From contig CAMYJX010000063.1 of assembly GCA_947258825.1 (NCBI GenBank), positions 5,703-47,262 of the forward strand: a stretch of 41,560 nucleotides of DNA. The letters are read 5' to 3'. Both the position numbers and the translations under genes were made by a program. The notes below the pieces were generated by a model. That model had not been told where the DNA came from. It saw only the letters and a list, made by a program, of their open reading frames with translations, and did not search any database. This stretch comes from an uncultured Pseudomonadales bacterium. Its GTDB lineage: Bacteria; Pseudomonadota; Gammaproteobacteria; Pseudomonadales; Azotimanducaceae. Shown here piece by piece: positions 1-10,046 of the stretch; within the stretch, counting starts at the first letter, position 1; each line of letters begins with the position of its first letter.

Positions 1-1
1 A

Positions 2-994
2 GCTCTGACCTACCTGCAGTACCTGGAAAACCGATTCGACGACTGGTATCTGGCCCTTGCCGGGTACAACGCCGGCGAAGGCAACGTCAAGCGGGCTCTG
101 AAACGTGGCAAAGGCGAACGGGATTTCTTCCGTCTTCGCTTGCCTAAAGAAACAAGCGCCTACGTCCCGCGTCTTCTGGCGCTGGCGGCAGTGGTCGCAA
201 ACCCGGACAGCTACGGGCTGTCGCTGCCGGAAGTTACACCCGAGGTTCAGTTCGCTACCGTGGACACGGAAGGTCAGTTCGATCTTATAAAGGCCGCCGA
301 GGTCTTGGAGGTAGAGCTGGATGATCTGTATCGCTGGAATCCAGCGCTGAACCAGTGGTCAACACCGCCGGAAGGCCCGCATCGACTGCATGTCCCATTG
401 GCCATGGCGGACGACGCGCAAGCAAGGCTCAGCGGAGTGCCGGAACAGGAACGGGTGAACTGGCTGCGCATCAAGATCAGGAACGGCGACACCCTGAGCC
501 AGATTGCGCGACGGTACAACACGGATATGGCAACGCTTCGCAAGGCCAACAACCTGAGAGGCTCGAGCATACGAGCCGGAAAAGCCCTGTTGATTCCCAA
601 GTCGAGCCAGGCAATGAGCAACTACCCCATTGCCAGCCATCAGAAGCGCGGCGACTATCAGGTCAGGCCTGGCGACTCCCTGTGGAGCATCGCTAACGCA
701 CACCAGGTGTCCGTAGCCGCCCTGGTACGAACCAATCATATCGGGCCCAAAGAAGTGCTGAGCGTCGGGCAACGGCTTGATATCCCCGGGGCCGCGCCCG
801 CATCCCGGGCTTCCCGGGACATGATCCGCAAAGTTCGTTACGGCGTGCGTCGCGGCGATTCTCTGGCAAGGATCGCATCCAAGTTCAACGTGGCCATCAG
901 CGACATTGCCCGCTGGAACGAGTTGAGCGTCGACAGATACCTGCAGCCGGGACAGTCGCTGCTTCTGTACGTCAACGTGGCCGCTGCCGAGTAA
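2..994 (+). CDS. mltD: Membrane-bound lytic murein transglycosylase D, C-terminal part (cut by window start)
   Basis: Lytic transglycosylase that cleaves the MurNAc-GlcNAc bond of peptidoglycan at the cell envelope. The frame is open from base 2, so the 5' end lies outside the window. The first residues hold the end of the SLT catalytic fold with the family motif GYNAGEGNVKRAL. They are followed by a degenerate LysM-like segment and three clear LysM peptidoglycan-binding repeats, each recognisable by a GDTL/GDSL core: IRNGDTLSQIARRYN, VRPGDSLWSIANAHQ and VRRGDSLARIASKFN. The signal or lipoprotein peptide and the catalytic Glu would be upstream of the window. It converges on ppiD across a 122-bp gap that holds a short tandem array. 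A TTG at 140 is an internal codon, not the start. The identification is firm because SLT plus several LysM repeats is the MltD architecture. Confidence 0.93.
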   Translation, partial: ALTYLQYLENRFDDWYLALAGYNAGEGNVKRALKRGKGERDFFRLRLPKETSAYVPRLLALAAVVANPDSYGLSLPEVTPEVQFATVDTEGQFDLIKAAEVLEVELDDLYRWNPALNQWSTPPEGPHRLHVPLAMADDAQARLSGVPEQERVNWLRIKIRNGDTLSQIARRYNTDMATLRKANNLRGSSIRAGKALLIPKSSQAMSNYPIASHQKRGDYQVRPGDSLWSIANAHQVSVAALVRTNHIGPKEVLSVGQRLDIPGAAPASRASRDMIRKVRYGVRRGDSLARIASKFNVAISDIARWNELSVDRYLQPGQSLLLYVNVAAAE

Positions 995-1023
995 CCCCCC
1001 AGCCCGGCGGGAGATTGCTTTTC

Positions 1024-1089
1024 AACGCTGGTGCCACGCTGGTCCCACGCTGATGCCACGCTGATGCCACGCTGATGCCAGCTGATGGC
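1024..1089. repeat. 11-bp tandem array (about six units) between mltD and ppiD
   Basis: Successive 11-bp units can be read directly: AACGCTGGTGC, CACGCTGGTCC, then three identical CACGCTGATGC copies, then a degenerate CAGCTGATGGC. The array fills most of the gap between the two convergent stop codons. No U-tract hairpin is visible here, so nothing obvious terminates mltD or ppiD. Confidence 0.85.
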
Positions 1090-1116
1090 ACCGGTTGCCG
1101 GCGCCCCGCTGCGGCC

Positions 1117-3018
1117 TCAGTTCGGTCGCGATATGGAGGCTTCCGCCTCGATGGTCTGATAGAAACCCTCGAAGTCCGTTCGGGAAGCACGATCCGCAAG
1201 AAATGTCTGCACGCTCGAAATTTCCGACTCTGAAATCGCAGCTACGTCGATGTCTTCAACACGAGTAACCGTCACTACCGCTGGCGCGCCGCTCGCCTGC
1301 TGCACTTCACCCACAGACTTGCCGCCTTCCGGAGGGCGCCGGAGAGAAAAGGCAGACTGAAGAATCTCAGCAGGCACTTCTGTTGAGTTACGCCTGACCA
1401 TTTCGTGTCTCTGCCACTTCAGCCCGTACTCGTCGGCCACGGCTGCGACGCTTTCACCTGCATGGATGCGTGCCAGCGCGGACTCATGAGCTTCGTCGGC
1501 CATGAGCCTTGACCGCTCGGCAACGATCTCTGCACGAATGTTCTCTTTCACCTCATCAAAGGGTATGGGCACAGGCTGGTGACGCTCGTTGACGCGCAGC
1601 ACCACCGCACTGCTTGGCGCATATTCCACTGCGGCGCTGTTGAAGCCACTCTCCAGAACCTCCTCGCTGAATGCCGCCTCACGAAGCTGTGAATTCTCGA
1701 ACAGCCCATCGCCCGCATCCCGGGTCACGCCGGTGACGGCCTGAACTTCGAGCCCCATCGCGTCAGTGATACCCAGCAGGCTGTTGGGCTCCTCAAAAGC
1801 AAGATTGTCCAGCTCCCGGACCCTTTCGATGAAGAGCGTCTCGGCCTGGCCCCGCTTCAGCCGCATCTCTATCTCGGCACGCTGTTCCTCCAGAGTCGGA
1901 TACTCGCGCACGCGAACTTCTTCCAGGCGAATCAGGTGGTAGCCGAAGTCGGTAAGAACCGGATCGGAAACTTCCCCGACCTGCATTGCGAACAGAGCCG
2001 CATCGAAGCCCGGGTCGAAGATGCCGCGCCCAACGAATCCGAGGTCGCCACCCGCCTTCGCCGATACCGGATCTTCCGAGAACTCGGCCGCGAGCTCGGC
2101 GAAAGCATCTCCAGCTTGAATGCGTTCTCTTAACTCGGCCAGCTTTGCCTGAGCTTCCTCCGCCGTCCGGTCGTCAGAAACCTGCAACAGGATATGGCTG
2201 CTGCGGCGCTCCTCGGAGGCAGGGGCAAGGGCGCGATCAGTTTCATAGGCGCTTACCACATCCTCTTCGCTGACGGTAACCTCAGCATCGCTGAGAAGTT
2301 CCTGCCAAGACAGCGTAACGTACGCCAGATCAACACTTTCCTCCGTCATGTAGTCGAGCTGGTTCTCCTCATAGCGCAGGGCGACATCTTCCTCACTCAC
2401 TTCGACCTCATCTGCAAACGCCTCCGAATCGAAACCCAGAAACGCCAGGTCTCTGCGCTGATTCAGAAGACGAGCCTGCTCTCGCAGCTCTCGGTCGGTA
2501 AGAATCGAGGTTTGGCTGATCCCGTCCTGCAGATGTTGAAGCGCCAGCATTTCCCGGGTTTCATCCAGAAATTCCTGGGGTGAATATCCCAGGGAACGCA
2601 CAGTGGCGACGTAGGCGTCCTCAGAGAAGGACCCATCCACTTGAAACGAGGGGTTTCGAACCACGGCAGCATCTACCTGCGCTCGACTTGCACCCACTCC
2701 GAGATCTTCCGCGGCCTGGTTCATCAAGGACCGGCCTATGAGCTGCTCGAGGACCGCCGACTGCAAGCGCACAGGATCAATCAGGTTGGGGTCGAACTCG
2801 CCGCCGAGCTGCGCGGCAATTCGACGGCGTTCACGCTCGGCAGCTGAAATCAGCATGTTCTGTGTAATGTCCTGGCCGTTGACGCTTGCTACGCCAGGGT
2901 CTCCGGAAGAGAAGAGGTTGAAGGTACCGAAACCGAACACAGCGAGCACGAACACGATGATTCCCACGAGCACTTTGAAAGCAGTGCTCTGAGTCTGATC
3001 GCGCATTTTCTGCAGCAT
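1117..3018 (-). CDS. ppiD: Periplasmic chaperone / peptidyl-prolyl isomerase PpiD
   Basis: Inner-membrane-anchored periplasmic chaperone that sits near the SecYEG exit and helps fold emerging secreted proteins. The 633-residue product is close to the E. coli length. A short cytoplasmic start is followed by one membrane segment at about residues 14-36 (VLVGIIVFVLAVFGFGTF), a SurA-like N domain, a parvulin domain at about 268-365 beginning RRSSHILLQV and holding GGDLGFVGRG, and a C-terminal chaperone domain. The ATG at 3018 has an AGGAG ribosome site 7 bases upstream. The order lon-hupB-ppiD matches E. coli and Pseudomonas. A terminator separates it from hupB, so it probably has its own weak promoter in the 46 bp between that terminator and the start. 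Confidence 0.95.
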   Translation of the reverse strand: MLQKMRDQTQSTAFKVLVGIIVFVLAVFGFGTFNLFSSGDPGVASVNGQDITQNMLISAAERERRRIAAQLGGEFDPNLIDPVRLQSAVLEQLIGRSLMNQAAEDLGVGASRAQVDAAVVRNPSFQVDGSFSEDAYVATVRSLGYSPQEFLDETREMLALQHLQDGISQTSILTDRELREQARLLNQRRDLAFLGFDSEAFADEVEVSEEDVALRYEENQLDYMTEESVDLAYVTLSWQELLSDAEVTVSEEDVVSAYETDRALAPASEERRSSHILLQVSDDRTAEEAQAKLAELRERIQAGDAFAELAAEFSEDPVSAKAGGDLGFVGRGIFDPGFDAALFAMQVGEVSDPVLTDFGYHLIRLEEVRVREYPTLEEQRAEIEMRLKRGQAETLFIERVRELDNLAFEEPNSLLGITDAMGLEVQAVTGVTRDAGDGLFENSQLREAAFSEEVLESGFNSAAVEYAPSSAVVLRVNERHQPVPIPFDEVKENIRAEIVAERSRLMADEAHESALARIHAGESVAAVADEYGLKWQRHEMVRRNSTEVPAEILQSAFSLRRPPEGGKSVGEVQQASGAPAVVTVTRVEDIDVAAISESEISSVQTFLADRASRTDFEGFYQTIEAEASISRPN

Positions 3019-3064
3019 CGAAGGCTCCTACAGTAAGGCGGAAAGAGTAAGGTTGACGTTCTCT

Positions 3065-3096
3065 AAAAAAAAAAGGCGCACGGATGCGCCTTTTTT
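3065..3096 (-). terminator. Rho-independent terminator after hupB
   Basis: A 6-bp GGCGCA/TGCGCC stem with a 4-base loop is flanked by ten A on one side and six T on the other. Read on the minus strand it ends in a ten-base U-tract just after the hupB stop. The opposite flank would also let it act on plus-strand transcripts. It divides hupB from ppiD. Confidence 0.9.
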
Positions 3097-3118
3097 CATA
3101 GATTGAAGCGACCCTGGA

Positions 3119-3391
3119 TCAGTTCAACGCGTCCTTCAGCCCCTTACCGGGCTTGAATGCGGGAACCTTGGCAGCGGAAATCTGTATCGGCGCTCCCGTC
3201 TGCGGGTTGCGACCGGTCCGTGCTGCGCGCTCGCGAACGGTAAAGGTACCGAAACCAACCAGAGAAACCGGATCGGCAGATTTCAGCGACGCGGTAATGG
3301 CATCGAGTGCGGCGTCCAAGGCTCTTCCTGCGGATGCTTTGGAAATATCAGCCTCTTCAGCGATTTGATCGATGAGTTCAGTTTTGTTCAC
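3119..3391 (-). CDS. hupB: DNA-binding protein HU-beta
   Basis: Small nucleoid protein that bends and compacts DNA as a dimer. The product is 90 residues, the usual HU length. It starts [18 protein letters not shown] and carries the DNA-binding arm signature [21 protein letters not shown], ending [11 protein letters not shown]. The frame stays open further upstream, but the GTG at 3389-3391 is the right start: it gives the standard HU N-terminus and is preceded by GAGGGGTC as ribosome site. It lies between lon and ppiD, as in E. coli. A possible promoter (TTGGTA, 19-bp gap, GATAAT at 3452-3482, minus strand) is only a weak match. Confidence 0.96.
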   Translation of the reverse strand: MNKTELIDQIAEEADISKASAGRALDAALDAITASLKSADPVSLVGFGTFTVRERAARTGRNPQTGAPIQISAAKVPAFKPGKGLKDALN

Positions 3392-3571
3392 ATTTGACCC
3401 CTCAATGGTATCAACGACATTCAACAGCCGCCGATAGCGGAAAATCAGATTATTATCGAGTACGACGCGCGCTTTATACCAACACCACCCTATGCCTGCA
3501 AGGCGGTTGCAACCCCACCGGCCAGGTAATTCCTGGGCACTTAGCCAAAGACACGCGTTTGCAAGGATCTT

Positions 3572-3620
3572 GCAGCGCGGGGCAGCGCGGGGCAGCGCGT
3601 GCGCAGCGCGTGCGCAGCGA
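3572..3620. repeat. GCAGCG-based tandem array between lon and hupB
   Basis: Five adjacent units begin GCAGCG: two of GCAGCGCGGG, two of GCAGCGCGTGC and a final GCAGCGA. Unit lengths are therefore 10, 10, 11, 11 and 7 bases. The array lies 24 bp beyond the lon stop and about 180 bp upstream of the hupB start, so it is probably in the lon 3' untranslated region or the hupB leader. I see no terminator hairpin with a T-run here. Confidence 0.8.
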
Positions 3621-3643
3621 CGCAAACTGGCCTGCTCGTATCT

Positions 3644-6073
3644 TCAGTGGGCGTTGATTGGCAGCTCGCTGTCACCAGCGCTTGGGCTGTCCGGCCGACG
3701 GTCTCTTTCTTCCAGATCAGCATCGGCATCCGCTTCTCTAGGTTCCGGCATACGTTCGAGAGCGATCTCGAGAACCTCGTCCATCCATTTCACCGGATGA
3801 ATCTGCAGGTTCTCCTTGATGTTGTCGGGAATCTCCTTCAGATCGCGCTCGTTTTCTTCCGGAATGATCACCGTCTTTATGCCACCTCGAGCGGCTGCGA
3901 GAAGCTTTTCTTTAAGCCCCCCGATGGGCAGCACCTGCCCGCGCAAGGTGATCTCGCCAGTCATTGCCACATCGGCGCGAACGGGAATGGCCGTCAATAC
4001 CGACACGACGGCCGTGCACATTCCAATACCTGCGCTTGGCCCATCTTTCGGAGTAGCGCCTTCCGGAACGTGAACGTGAAGATCATACTTTTCGTGAAAG
4101 TCTTTGGAGATACCCAGCACCCGTGCCCGACTGCGCACAAAGGTCAAAGCCGCCTGAATCGATTCCTGCATTACGTCGCCGAGAGATCCCGTCCGGGTCT
4201 GGCGACCTTTGCCGGGGACGGCTACCGCTTCGATGTTGAGCAGCTCACCACCTACCTGCGTCCAGGCCAGCCCCGTGACCATGCCGATCTGATTGTTCTC
4301 CTCCGCGAGCCCGTAGCTGAACTTCCGCACGCCTATGTAGTGCTCGATGCTCTCCTCATCTACGACAACGGCGTTCCGCGCATTTTCGCTGCTCAACAGC
4401 GCCTTTTCTTTGACCGTCTTGCGGGCCAGCTTCGCGATCTGTCGCTCCAGGCCACGAACGCCCGCCTCACGAGTGTAATAGCGAATGAGATGCATGATCG
4501 CATCGTCTTCGACGACGAGCTCCTTCCTGCTCAACCCGTTTGCCGATATCTGCTTAGGCACCAGATACCGTTTCGCAATGTTCAGCTTCTCGTTTTCCGT
4601 ATATCCCGGCAGCCGGATCACTTCCATCCGGTCGAGCAGAGGCGCCGGAATGTTCATTGAGTTGGAAGTGCAGATGAAGAACACGTCAGACAGGTCGTAG
4701 TCGACCTCCAGGTAGTGATCGTTGAAGCTGTTGTTCTGCTCCGGATCAAGAACTTCAAGCAGCGCGCTTGCAGGATCTCCGCGAACATCCATTCCCATTT
4801 TGTCCACTTCATCCAGAAGGAACAGCGGGTTCCGCACGCCTGCCTTGGACATCTTCTGTATGATTTTTCCGGGCATGGAACCGATGTAGGTTCGGCGATG
4901 GCCTCTTATCTCTGCCTCGTCCCGAACGCCCCCGAGCGCCATGCGAATGAATTTCCTGTTTGTCGCGCGCGCGATGCTCTCGCCCAGAGAGGTCTTTCCA
5001 ACGCCCGGAGGGCCAACCAGACACAGGACAGGACCTTTCAGCTTCTTTACCCGCGCCTGCACGGCCAGGTACTCGACGATGCGATCCTTGACCTCTTCAA
5101 GGCCGTAGTGGTCCTGGTCCAGAATCTTCTGGGCTGTCGCCAGATCTCTTCGAACACGACTGCGCTTCTTCCATGGAACGCTGAGCATCCAGTCCAGATA
5201 GCTGCGCACTACCGTCGCCTCAGCTGACATTGGCGACATCAGCTTGAGCTTGCCGAACTCCGTCTCTGCCTTTTCCCGAGCTTCCTTCGACATGCCGCTG
5301 CTGTCGATCCGCGCCTGAATGTCTTCCAGCTCGCTGGGGGCTTCGTCGATATCACCCAGCTCTTTCTGGATGGCCTTCATCTGCTCGTTCAGATAGTACT
5401 CGCGCTGACTCTTCTCCATCTGCTTTTTGACACGACCACGAATGCGCTTTTCCATCTGGTGGAGGTCGATCTCAGAATCCATGAGCCCGAGAATGGCATC
5501 GATGCGGCTGCGTATTTCGAAGGCTTCCAGCACCTTCTGCTTGTCTTCGATCTTCAGAGACATCTGCGCGGCGATGGTGTCTACCAGGCGCGCCGGGTCA
5601 TCGATGCTTGCCAGCGAAGAGAGAACCTCCTGAGGCACCTTCTTGCTGACTTTCACATATTGCTCGAACTGCTCCATGATGGAGCGGACCAGCGCCTCGG
5701 CTTCTCGTCCCTCGGTTTCCGGCTCGTCGACGCTCTCCACCGCTGCCGAGGTGTATTCACTGGTCGCCTCCAGAGCGAGAATTTTCGCACGGCGGCCTCC
5801 TTCAACGAGCACCTTGACCGTGCCGTCCGGTAACTTCAGAAGCTGCAATACGGTAGCAACGGTTCCCACCGCGAACAGATCCTTCTGCGCGGGAACGTCG
5901 ATTTCAGCGTCTTTCTTAGCAACGAGCAGAATGTGTTTGTCGGCTTCCATCGCCGCGTCCAGAGCTCTTATGGAGCTTTCCGTACCCACGAAAAGGGGAT
6001 GGACGCCATGGGGATAAACGACCATGTCGCGTAAAGGGAGAACAGGAACCAGAGATTGCGTGGCTGAAGACAC
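3644..6073 (-). CDS. lon: ATP-dependent protease Lon
   Basis: Cytosolic AAA+ serine protease that degrades damaged and short-lived regulatory proteins. The 809-residue product has the N-terminal LON substrate domain ([16 protein letters not shown]), an AAA+ module with Walker [12 protein letters not shown] near residue 355 and Walker [11 protein letters not shown], and a C-terminal protease domain with catalytic Ser about 679 in PKDGPSAG and Lys about 722 in [10 protein letters not shown]. The acidic tail after about residue 775 is longer than in E. coli. The start is GTG at 6071-6073, which gives the canonical N-terminus but has only a modest AGGCG ribosome site. It follows clpX in the tig-clpP-clpX-lon-hupB order. 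I found no convincing sigma-32 promoter in the 239-bp leader. Confidence 0.97.
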   Translation of the reverse strand: MSSATQSLVPVLPLRDMVVYPHGVHPLFVGTESSIRALDAAMEADKHILLVAKKDAEIDVPAQKDLFAVGTVATVLQLLKLPDGTVKVLVEGGRRAKILALEATSEYTSAAVESVDEPETEGREAEALVRSIMEQFEQYVKVSKKVPQEVLSSLASIDDPARLVDTIAAQMSLKIEDKQKVLEAFEIRSRIDAILGLMDSEIDLHQMEKRIRGRVKKQMEKSQREYYLNEQMKAIQKELGDIDEAPSELEDIQARIDSSGMSKEAREKAETEFGKLKLMSPMSAEATVVRSYLDWMLSVPWKKRSRVRRDLATAQKILDQDHYGLEEVKDRIVEYLAVQARVKKLKGPVLCLVGPPGVGKTSLGESIARATNRKFIRMALGGVRDEAEIRGHRRTYIGSMPGKIIQKMSKAGVRNPLFLLDEVDKMGMDVRGDPASALLEVLDPEQNNSFNDHYLEVDYDLSDVFFICTSNSMNIPAPLLDRMEVIRLPGYTENEKLNIAKRYLVPKQISANGLSRKELVVEDDAIMHLIRYYTREAGVRGLERQIAKLARKTVKEKALLSSENARNAVVVDEESIEHYIGVRKFSYGLAEENNQIGMVTGLAWTQVGGELLNIEAVAVPGKGRQTRTGSLGDVMQESIQAALTFVRSRARVLGISKDFHEKYDLHVHVPEGATPKDGPSAGIGMCTAVVSVLTAIPVRADVAMTGEITLRGQVLPIGGLKEKLLAAARGGIKTVIIPEENERDLKEIPDNIKENLQIHPVKWMDEVLEIALERMPEPREADADADLEERDRRPDSPSAGDSELPINAH

Positions 6074-6273
6074 TATATATTTCGCCTCGATTTTGGAGCC
6101 CGATACCGTTTAGCCGGGTCCTCTATAGGAAGGATTCTGGATTGAAATGCTAACAGCGCTCGCGAAGTACAGATGGTCTTCGTTGTTCAGGGCATTGTCC
6201 CGCTAATGTAACACCTGCATCGCAACCGGCGTATAGCGAACGGGGCAGACGCCTCGACCACCGGCAGAAACGC

Positions 6274-6307
6274 CTGGAGGCCCCGATTCAAGATTACGGG
6301 CCTCTGG
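6274..6307 (-). terminator. Weak hairpin at the end of clpX (possible terminator)
   Basis: The arms at 6274-6283 and 6298-6307 pair over ten positions (core GAGGCCC/GGGCCTC, two G-T wobbles) around a 14-base loop, directly after the clpX stop. There is no real U-tract on the minus strand, so it may only slow or attenuate transcription into lon. The rest of the clpX-lon gap, 6074-6312, shows no other recognisable site. Confidence 0.35.
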
Positions 6308-6312
6308 TAACG

Positions 6313-7605
6313 TCAATCCTTTGGCGCGCCCTGAGCGCCAGCCTGGGCCTTGTCGACGTTTTCGTAAATGAGCATGGGTTCGCTCTCGCCCAAAATGACG
6401 CTTTCGTCGATCACAACCTTGCTGACTGAATCCAGAGACGGCAGCTGGTACATGGTGTCGAGCAGGACAGATTCTAGAATCGACCGCAGGCCACGCGCCC
6501 CGGTTTTCCGCTCCATGGCCTTTCTGGCCACGGCTCGCAGCGCATCGTCGCGGAAGTCGACTTCGACATCTTCCATGTCGAACAGCTTCGTATATTGCTT
6601 GGTCAGCGAATTCTTGGGCTCTGTCAGAATCTGCATGAGCGCGTCGATGTCCAACTCTTCAAGCGTTGCCACAACGGGCAGCCGGCCGACGAATTCAGGG
6701 ATCAAGCCGTAACGGATGAGATCCTCGGGCTCGACGTTGCGAAGGGTTTCGCCAATGCTCTTGCGATCTTCCTCGCCTTTCACCTCTGCTGCAAAACCAA
6801 TCCCCGACTTTTCGGAGCGGTCGCGGATCACCTTGTCCAGGCCAGCAAACGCGCCGCCACAGATGAACAGAATATTTGAGGTATCTACCTGCAGAAATTC
6901 CTGCTGGGGGTGCTTGCGGCCGCCTTGTGGCGGTACCGAAGCGACCGTGCCCTCGATGAGCTTCAGCAAGGCCTGCTGGACGCCTTCACCGGAAACGTCA
7001 CGGGTTATGGAAGGGTTGTCGGACTTCCGGGATATCTTGTCGATCTCGTCGATGTAAACAATACCCACCTGAGCCCGATCGACATCGTAGTCACACTTCT
7101 GCAGCAACTTCTGGATGATGTTCTCTACATCTTCCCCCACATACCCGGCTTCGGTCAGGGTCGTGGCGTCAGCAATGGTGAAGGGCACATCCAGCAGTCG
7201 CGCCAGCGTCTCCGCAAGAAGGGTCTTCCCACTGCCCGTCGGCCCTACCAGGAGTATGTTCGACTTCGAAAGCTCGACGTCGTCCTTCTTGCCTTTGTAG
7301 TTCAGACGCTTGTAGTGGTTGTAGACGGCGACTGATAGAACCTTCTTGGCGTGCTCCTGACCGATGACATACTGGTCGAGGATTTCGTTGATCTCGTGTG
7401 GGACAGGAAGCTGATCGCTTTCTTTGCTCTGCCCGCCTTCGGCAACTTCCTCGCGGATGATGTCATTGCAAAGCTCAACGCACTCGTCGCAGATGAACAC
7501 GGAGGGGCCTGCTATCAGCTTACGAACTTCATGCTGACTCTTGCCGCAGAAAGAACAGTAGAGCAGTTTTCCGGAATCGTCGCTCTTACCGTTGTCATCT
7601 GCCAT
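6313..7605 (-). CDS. clpX: ATP-dependent Clp protease ATP-binding subunit ClpX
   Basis: AAA+ unfoldase that recognises tagged substrates such as ssrA-tagged proteins and feeds them to ClpP. The product is 430 residues. The N-terminal zinc domain has four cysteines at 17, 20, 39 and 42 (CSFC and CDEC). Walker A is GPTGSGKT at 121-128, Walker B is [10 protein letters not shown], and an arginine-rich sensor region follows. The open frame extends 19 codons further upstream, but the ATG at 7603-7605 gives the conserved N-terminus [10 protein letters not shown] and has a GAGGT ribosome site 5 bases before it. It lies directly downstream of clpP, with a 159-bp gap containing an inverted repeat. Confidence 0.97.
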   Translation of the reverse strand: MADDNGKSDDSGKLLYCSFCGKSQHEVRKLIAGPSVFICDECVELCNDIIREEVAEGGQSKESDQLPVPHEINEILDQYVIGQEHAKKVLSVAVYNHYKRLNYKGKKDDVELSKSNILLVGPTGSGKTLLAETLARLLDVPFTIADATTLTEAGYVGEDVENIIQKLLQKCDYDVDRAQVGIVYIDEIDKISRKSDNPSITRDVSGEGVQQALLKLIEGTVASVPPQGGRKHPQQEFLQVDTSNILFICGGAFAGLDKVIRDRSEKSGIGFAAEVKGEEDRKSIGETLRNVEPEDLIRYGLIPEFVGRLPVVATLEELDIDALMQILTEPKNSLTKQYTKLFDMEDVEVDFRDDALRAVARKAMERKTGARGLRSILESVLLDTMYQLPSLDSVSKVVIDESVILGESEPMLIYENVDKAQAGAQGAPKD

Positions 7606-7623
7606 AAGTACCTCGAATTTAAG

Positions 7624-7649
7624 CCCAACCGTTACCTTGCGTGGTTGGG
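7624..7649 (-). promoter_or_regulatory. Inverted repeat in the clpX leader
   Basis: Perfect 7-bp arms CCCAACC (7624-7630) and GGTTGGG (7643-7649) are separated by 12 bases, about 20 bp before the clpX start. On the minus strand no U-run follows, so it does not look like a terminator for clpP. It could be an mRNA hairpin or an operator, and its function is unknown. Confidence 0.4.
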
Positions 7650-7764
7650 AAAGATATTTCAAGCCCCTACTTTGAGGCCCATTTTAAGCATCAGTGCCGG
7701 AAATTGTAGGTTTGTCCGACAACCGCCGAATTTGCTCAGATTCCCGTCCCCGGGCATACGCCGT

Positions 7765-8409
7765 TCAGACGGCCTTTGCGAGGGGGGTTCGAGGCTCCTG
7801 AACCATGTCGACCAGGCCATATTCCGCCGCTTCTGCCGGGCTCATCCAGAAGTCGCGATCTGTGTCTTCTGAGATACGTTCCACAGATTGGCCCGTATGG
7901 TCCGCCAGCACCTTGTTCAGCCGCTCGCGCATGAGCAGAATTTCCTTGGCCTGGATCTCAATATCCGCGGCTACCCCGCGGGAACCACCCGAAGGCTGGT
8001 GAATCATCATCCGGGAATTGGGCAGCGCGTAGCGCTTGCCTTTGGTACCGGCGGCCAGAAGAAAGGCCCCCATGCTTGCCGCCTGACCAATGCACATGGT
8101 GCTGACGTCGCAGCGAACAAACTGCATGGTGTCGTACACGGACATACCGGCCGTAACAGAGCCTCCCGGCGAGTTAATGTACAGATTGATATCTTTGTCC
8201 GGGTTCTCCGACTCCAGAAACAGCAGCTGAGCCACAACTAGGTTGGCAATGTGGTCTTCGACAGGGCCCACGAGGAAAATGATCCGCTCCTTCAACAGTC
8301 GCGAGTAGATGTCATACGCCCGCTCGCCCCGAGCAGTCTGCTCGATGACCATGGGAACCATGCCAAGGTTGGTAATGGGTTGATGAGAGGGGTCGAAAAT
8401 ATCGCTCAT
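7765..8409 (-). CDS. clpP: ATP-dependent Clp protease proteolytic subunit ClpP
   Basis: Self-compartmentalised serine protease that works with ClpX. The 214-residue product has the full catalytic triad: Ser112 in GQAASMGAF, His137 in MMIHQPSGG and Asp186 in EDTDRDFWM. The short N-terminus before [12 protein letters not shown] sequence (here [21 protein letters not shown], about residues 17-37) is the usual propeptide. The ATG at 8409 lies 11 bp after the tig stop, so tig and clpP are probably co-transcribed. No odd features are visible. Confidence 0.97.
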   Translation of the reverse strand: MSDIFDPSHQPITNLGMVPMVIEQTARGERAYDIYSRLLKERIIFLVGPVEDHIANLVVAQLLFLESENPDKDINLYINSPGGSVTAGMSVYDTMQFVRCDVSTMCIGQAASMGAFLLAAGTKGKRYALPNSRMMIHQPSGGSRGVAADIEIQAKEILLMRERLNKVLADHTGQSVERISEDTDRDFWMSPAEAAEYGLVDMVQEPRTPLAKAV

Positions 8410-8420
8410 GAAACTCTCCG

Positions 8421-9800
8421 TCAGGAATTCTGCTCTGATTTTTGCGTATCTGTATCTGCTTCGCCAGCAGCGTCCGATGTCTGCGCTTCCGGTTCGATCG
8501 CTTTACCGGAAATGACGTCCTGGTAAGTGCTGGCAACGGTTTCCACGGCTGCTTTCTCCAGCACGTAATCCACCACCTGTTCTTCCAGCACAGACATCTC
8601 CACCTGCTGCAGTTGCTCTTGATTACTGTAGTACCAGTTCACCACCTGTTGCGGCTCGGCATAACCTTCTGCAAGAGTCTGAATACGTTCCCGGACCTTT
8701 TCCGGATCCACCTGAAGGCTCTGGGAAGAGACAATCTCGTTGACGACCAGCCCTACTTTGACGCGTCGCTCCGCCTGCTCCTGAAACAGCTCGCCTGGTA
8801 ATTCCGGCTGAGAGCCCTGGGCACCGTACATCTGGAACTGCTGCAGCATCTGCTGACGTAAAACATCGATCTCACGGTCGACCATGGCTGAGGGCAAGGC
8901 GACCTCGTGCAGATCGCTGAGCCGGTCCATAACCTGGCTTTTGAGCTGGTTGCGCGTGGCAGACTCCATTTCACGCTGCATGTTCTCACGAACATCGGCT
9001 CGAAACGCTTCCAGGCCGCCCTCTTCGACACCAAAGCCTTTGAAAAATTCATCGTCAAGCTCCGGCAGCCGAGACTCTGCAACTTTCTTTATTTTCACCG
9101 AAAACGTGACCGTTTTCCCTCGCAGCTCCTCGGCGCGGTAGTCATCGGGAAAGGTCGCGTCGAACTGTCCTTCCTGACCCGCAGTCATGCCGGAAACGTT
9201 CTTGTCGAAATCATCGATCATCTGTCCCGCGCCCAGGACAAAGGTCGTATCCTCCGCAACCCCGCCTTCAAAAACTTCACCGTCCAGACGCCCCTCGAAA
9301 TCCAGGGTCACCTGATCCCCTTCCTGAGCCGGGCGGTCCAGGTCTTCCCAGGTTTTCCGCTGATCGCGCAGCTGCTCAATCATGGTCTCGAGATCTTGCT
9401 CGGTGATCTCGGCTTCGGGTTGCTTGATGTTCGCTCGGGAGAGATCGGCTAATTCTACGGTGGGGAAGACTTCGAAAGTAGCCGTGAACTCGAAATCGAT
9501 GCCGGGATCCATCTTCACCACTTCCAGGCTGGGCTGGCCCGCCGGGGATAGATCCTCCTGCTGTACCGCCTCGAAAAAGCTGGACTGCATCAACTCGCTG
9601 GCAACCTCGGCTCGAACTGCAGGACCGTAGCGGCGACGAACCTCCTTCATCGGAACCTTACCTGGCCGAAAACCCGGAAGCCGCACCTTTCCCGCGGCCT
9701 CACCAAGACGATCGGAGATCTGAGCCTCAAAGGTCTCCGAAGGTACGGAGATGGTCAGGCGGCGCTCCAGACCGGAGGTGGTTTCGATTGAAATCTGCAT
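8421..9800 (-). CDS. tig: Trigger factor, ribosome-associated chaperone
   Basis: Chaperone with prolyl isomerase activity that binds the ribosome exit tunnel and shields nascent chains. The 459-residue product starts [17 protein letters not shown]. The ribosome-docking signature GFRPGKVP is at about 43-50, the FKBP-type isomerase domain is at about 155-245 ([21 protein letters not shown]), and the C-terminal chaperone arms follow. The C-tail is longer than in E. coli, with an acidic end. The bases before the ATG show no clear Shine-Dalgarno sequence. The gene begins only 35 bp after the tRNA-His 3' end with no terminator between, so read-through from the tRNA promoter is plausible. Confidence 0.96.
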   Translation of the reverse strand: MQISIETTSGLERRLTISVPSETFEAQISDRLGEAAGKVRLPGFRPGKVPMKEVRRRYGPAVRAEVASELMQSSFFEAVQQEDLSPAGQPSLEVVKMDPGIDFEFTATFEVFPTVELADLSRANIKQPEAEITEQDLETMIEQLRDQRKTWEDLDRPAQEGDQVTLDFEGRLDGEVFEGGVAEDTTFVLGAGQMIDDFDKNVSGMTAGQEGQFDATFPDDYRAEELRGKTVTFSVKIKKVAESRLPELDDEFFKGFGVEEGGLEAFRADVRENMQREMESATRNQLKSQVMDRLSDLHEVALPSAMVDREIDVLRQQMLQQFQMYGAQGSQPELPGELFQEQAERRVKVGLVVNEIVSSQSLQVDPEKVRERIQTLAEGYAEPQQVVNWYYSNQEQLQQVEMSVLEEQVVDYVLEKAAVETVASTYQDVISGKAIEPEAQTSDAAGEADTDTQKSEQNS

Positions 9801-9835
9801 GTTGCTAATTTTCGACGTTCAGATGATGAGTGAAA

Positions 9836-9912
9836 TGGGGTGGACGATGGGGCTCGAACCCACGACCGCCGGGATCACAACCCGGAGCTCTACCAACTGA
9901 GCTACGCCCACC
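9836..9912 (-). tRNA. tRNA-His (GTG anticodon)
   Basis: The minus strand folds into a full cloverleaf. The acceptor stem includes the extra G at -1 typical of tRNA-His, paired with C73. The D-arm is AGCTCAGTTGGTAGAGC, the anticodon stem-loop is CCGGG-TTGTGAT-CCCGG with anticodon GTG, the T-arm has GGTTCGAGCC, and the CCA end is encoded. It is the last tRNA before tig. A 6-bp GGATCG/CGATCC inverted repeat sits 14 bases 5' of it and could be a processing hairpin. Confidence 0.96.
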
Positions 9913-10046
9913 AGTGACTGAAATTGGATCGACCCGATCCGGAGCGAACCTTTTCGATGTGTTGAACCCTGCCTGCTGAAACCCGCCGAGCGGATATGAT
10001 AACCGTTATGCCCTAGCGCCCGATACGTGGCCTTTCCGTAAGCCCG

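Noticed and set aside
3599..4660. A possible new gene on the plus strand after hupB
   Set aside because: It lies opposite the lon coding region throughout most of its length and has no recognisable domain or ribosome site.
6074..6312. Sigma-32 promoter for lon
   Set aside because: Only fragments such as CTTGAAT were found, and these lie in the clpX hairpin without a CCCCAT-type box at the right distance.
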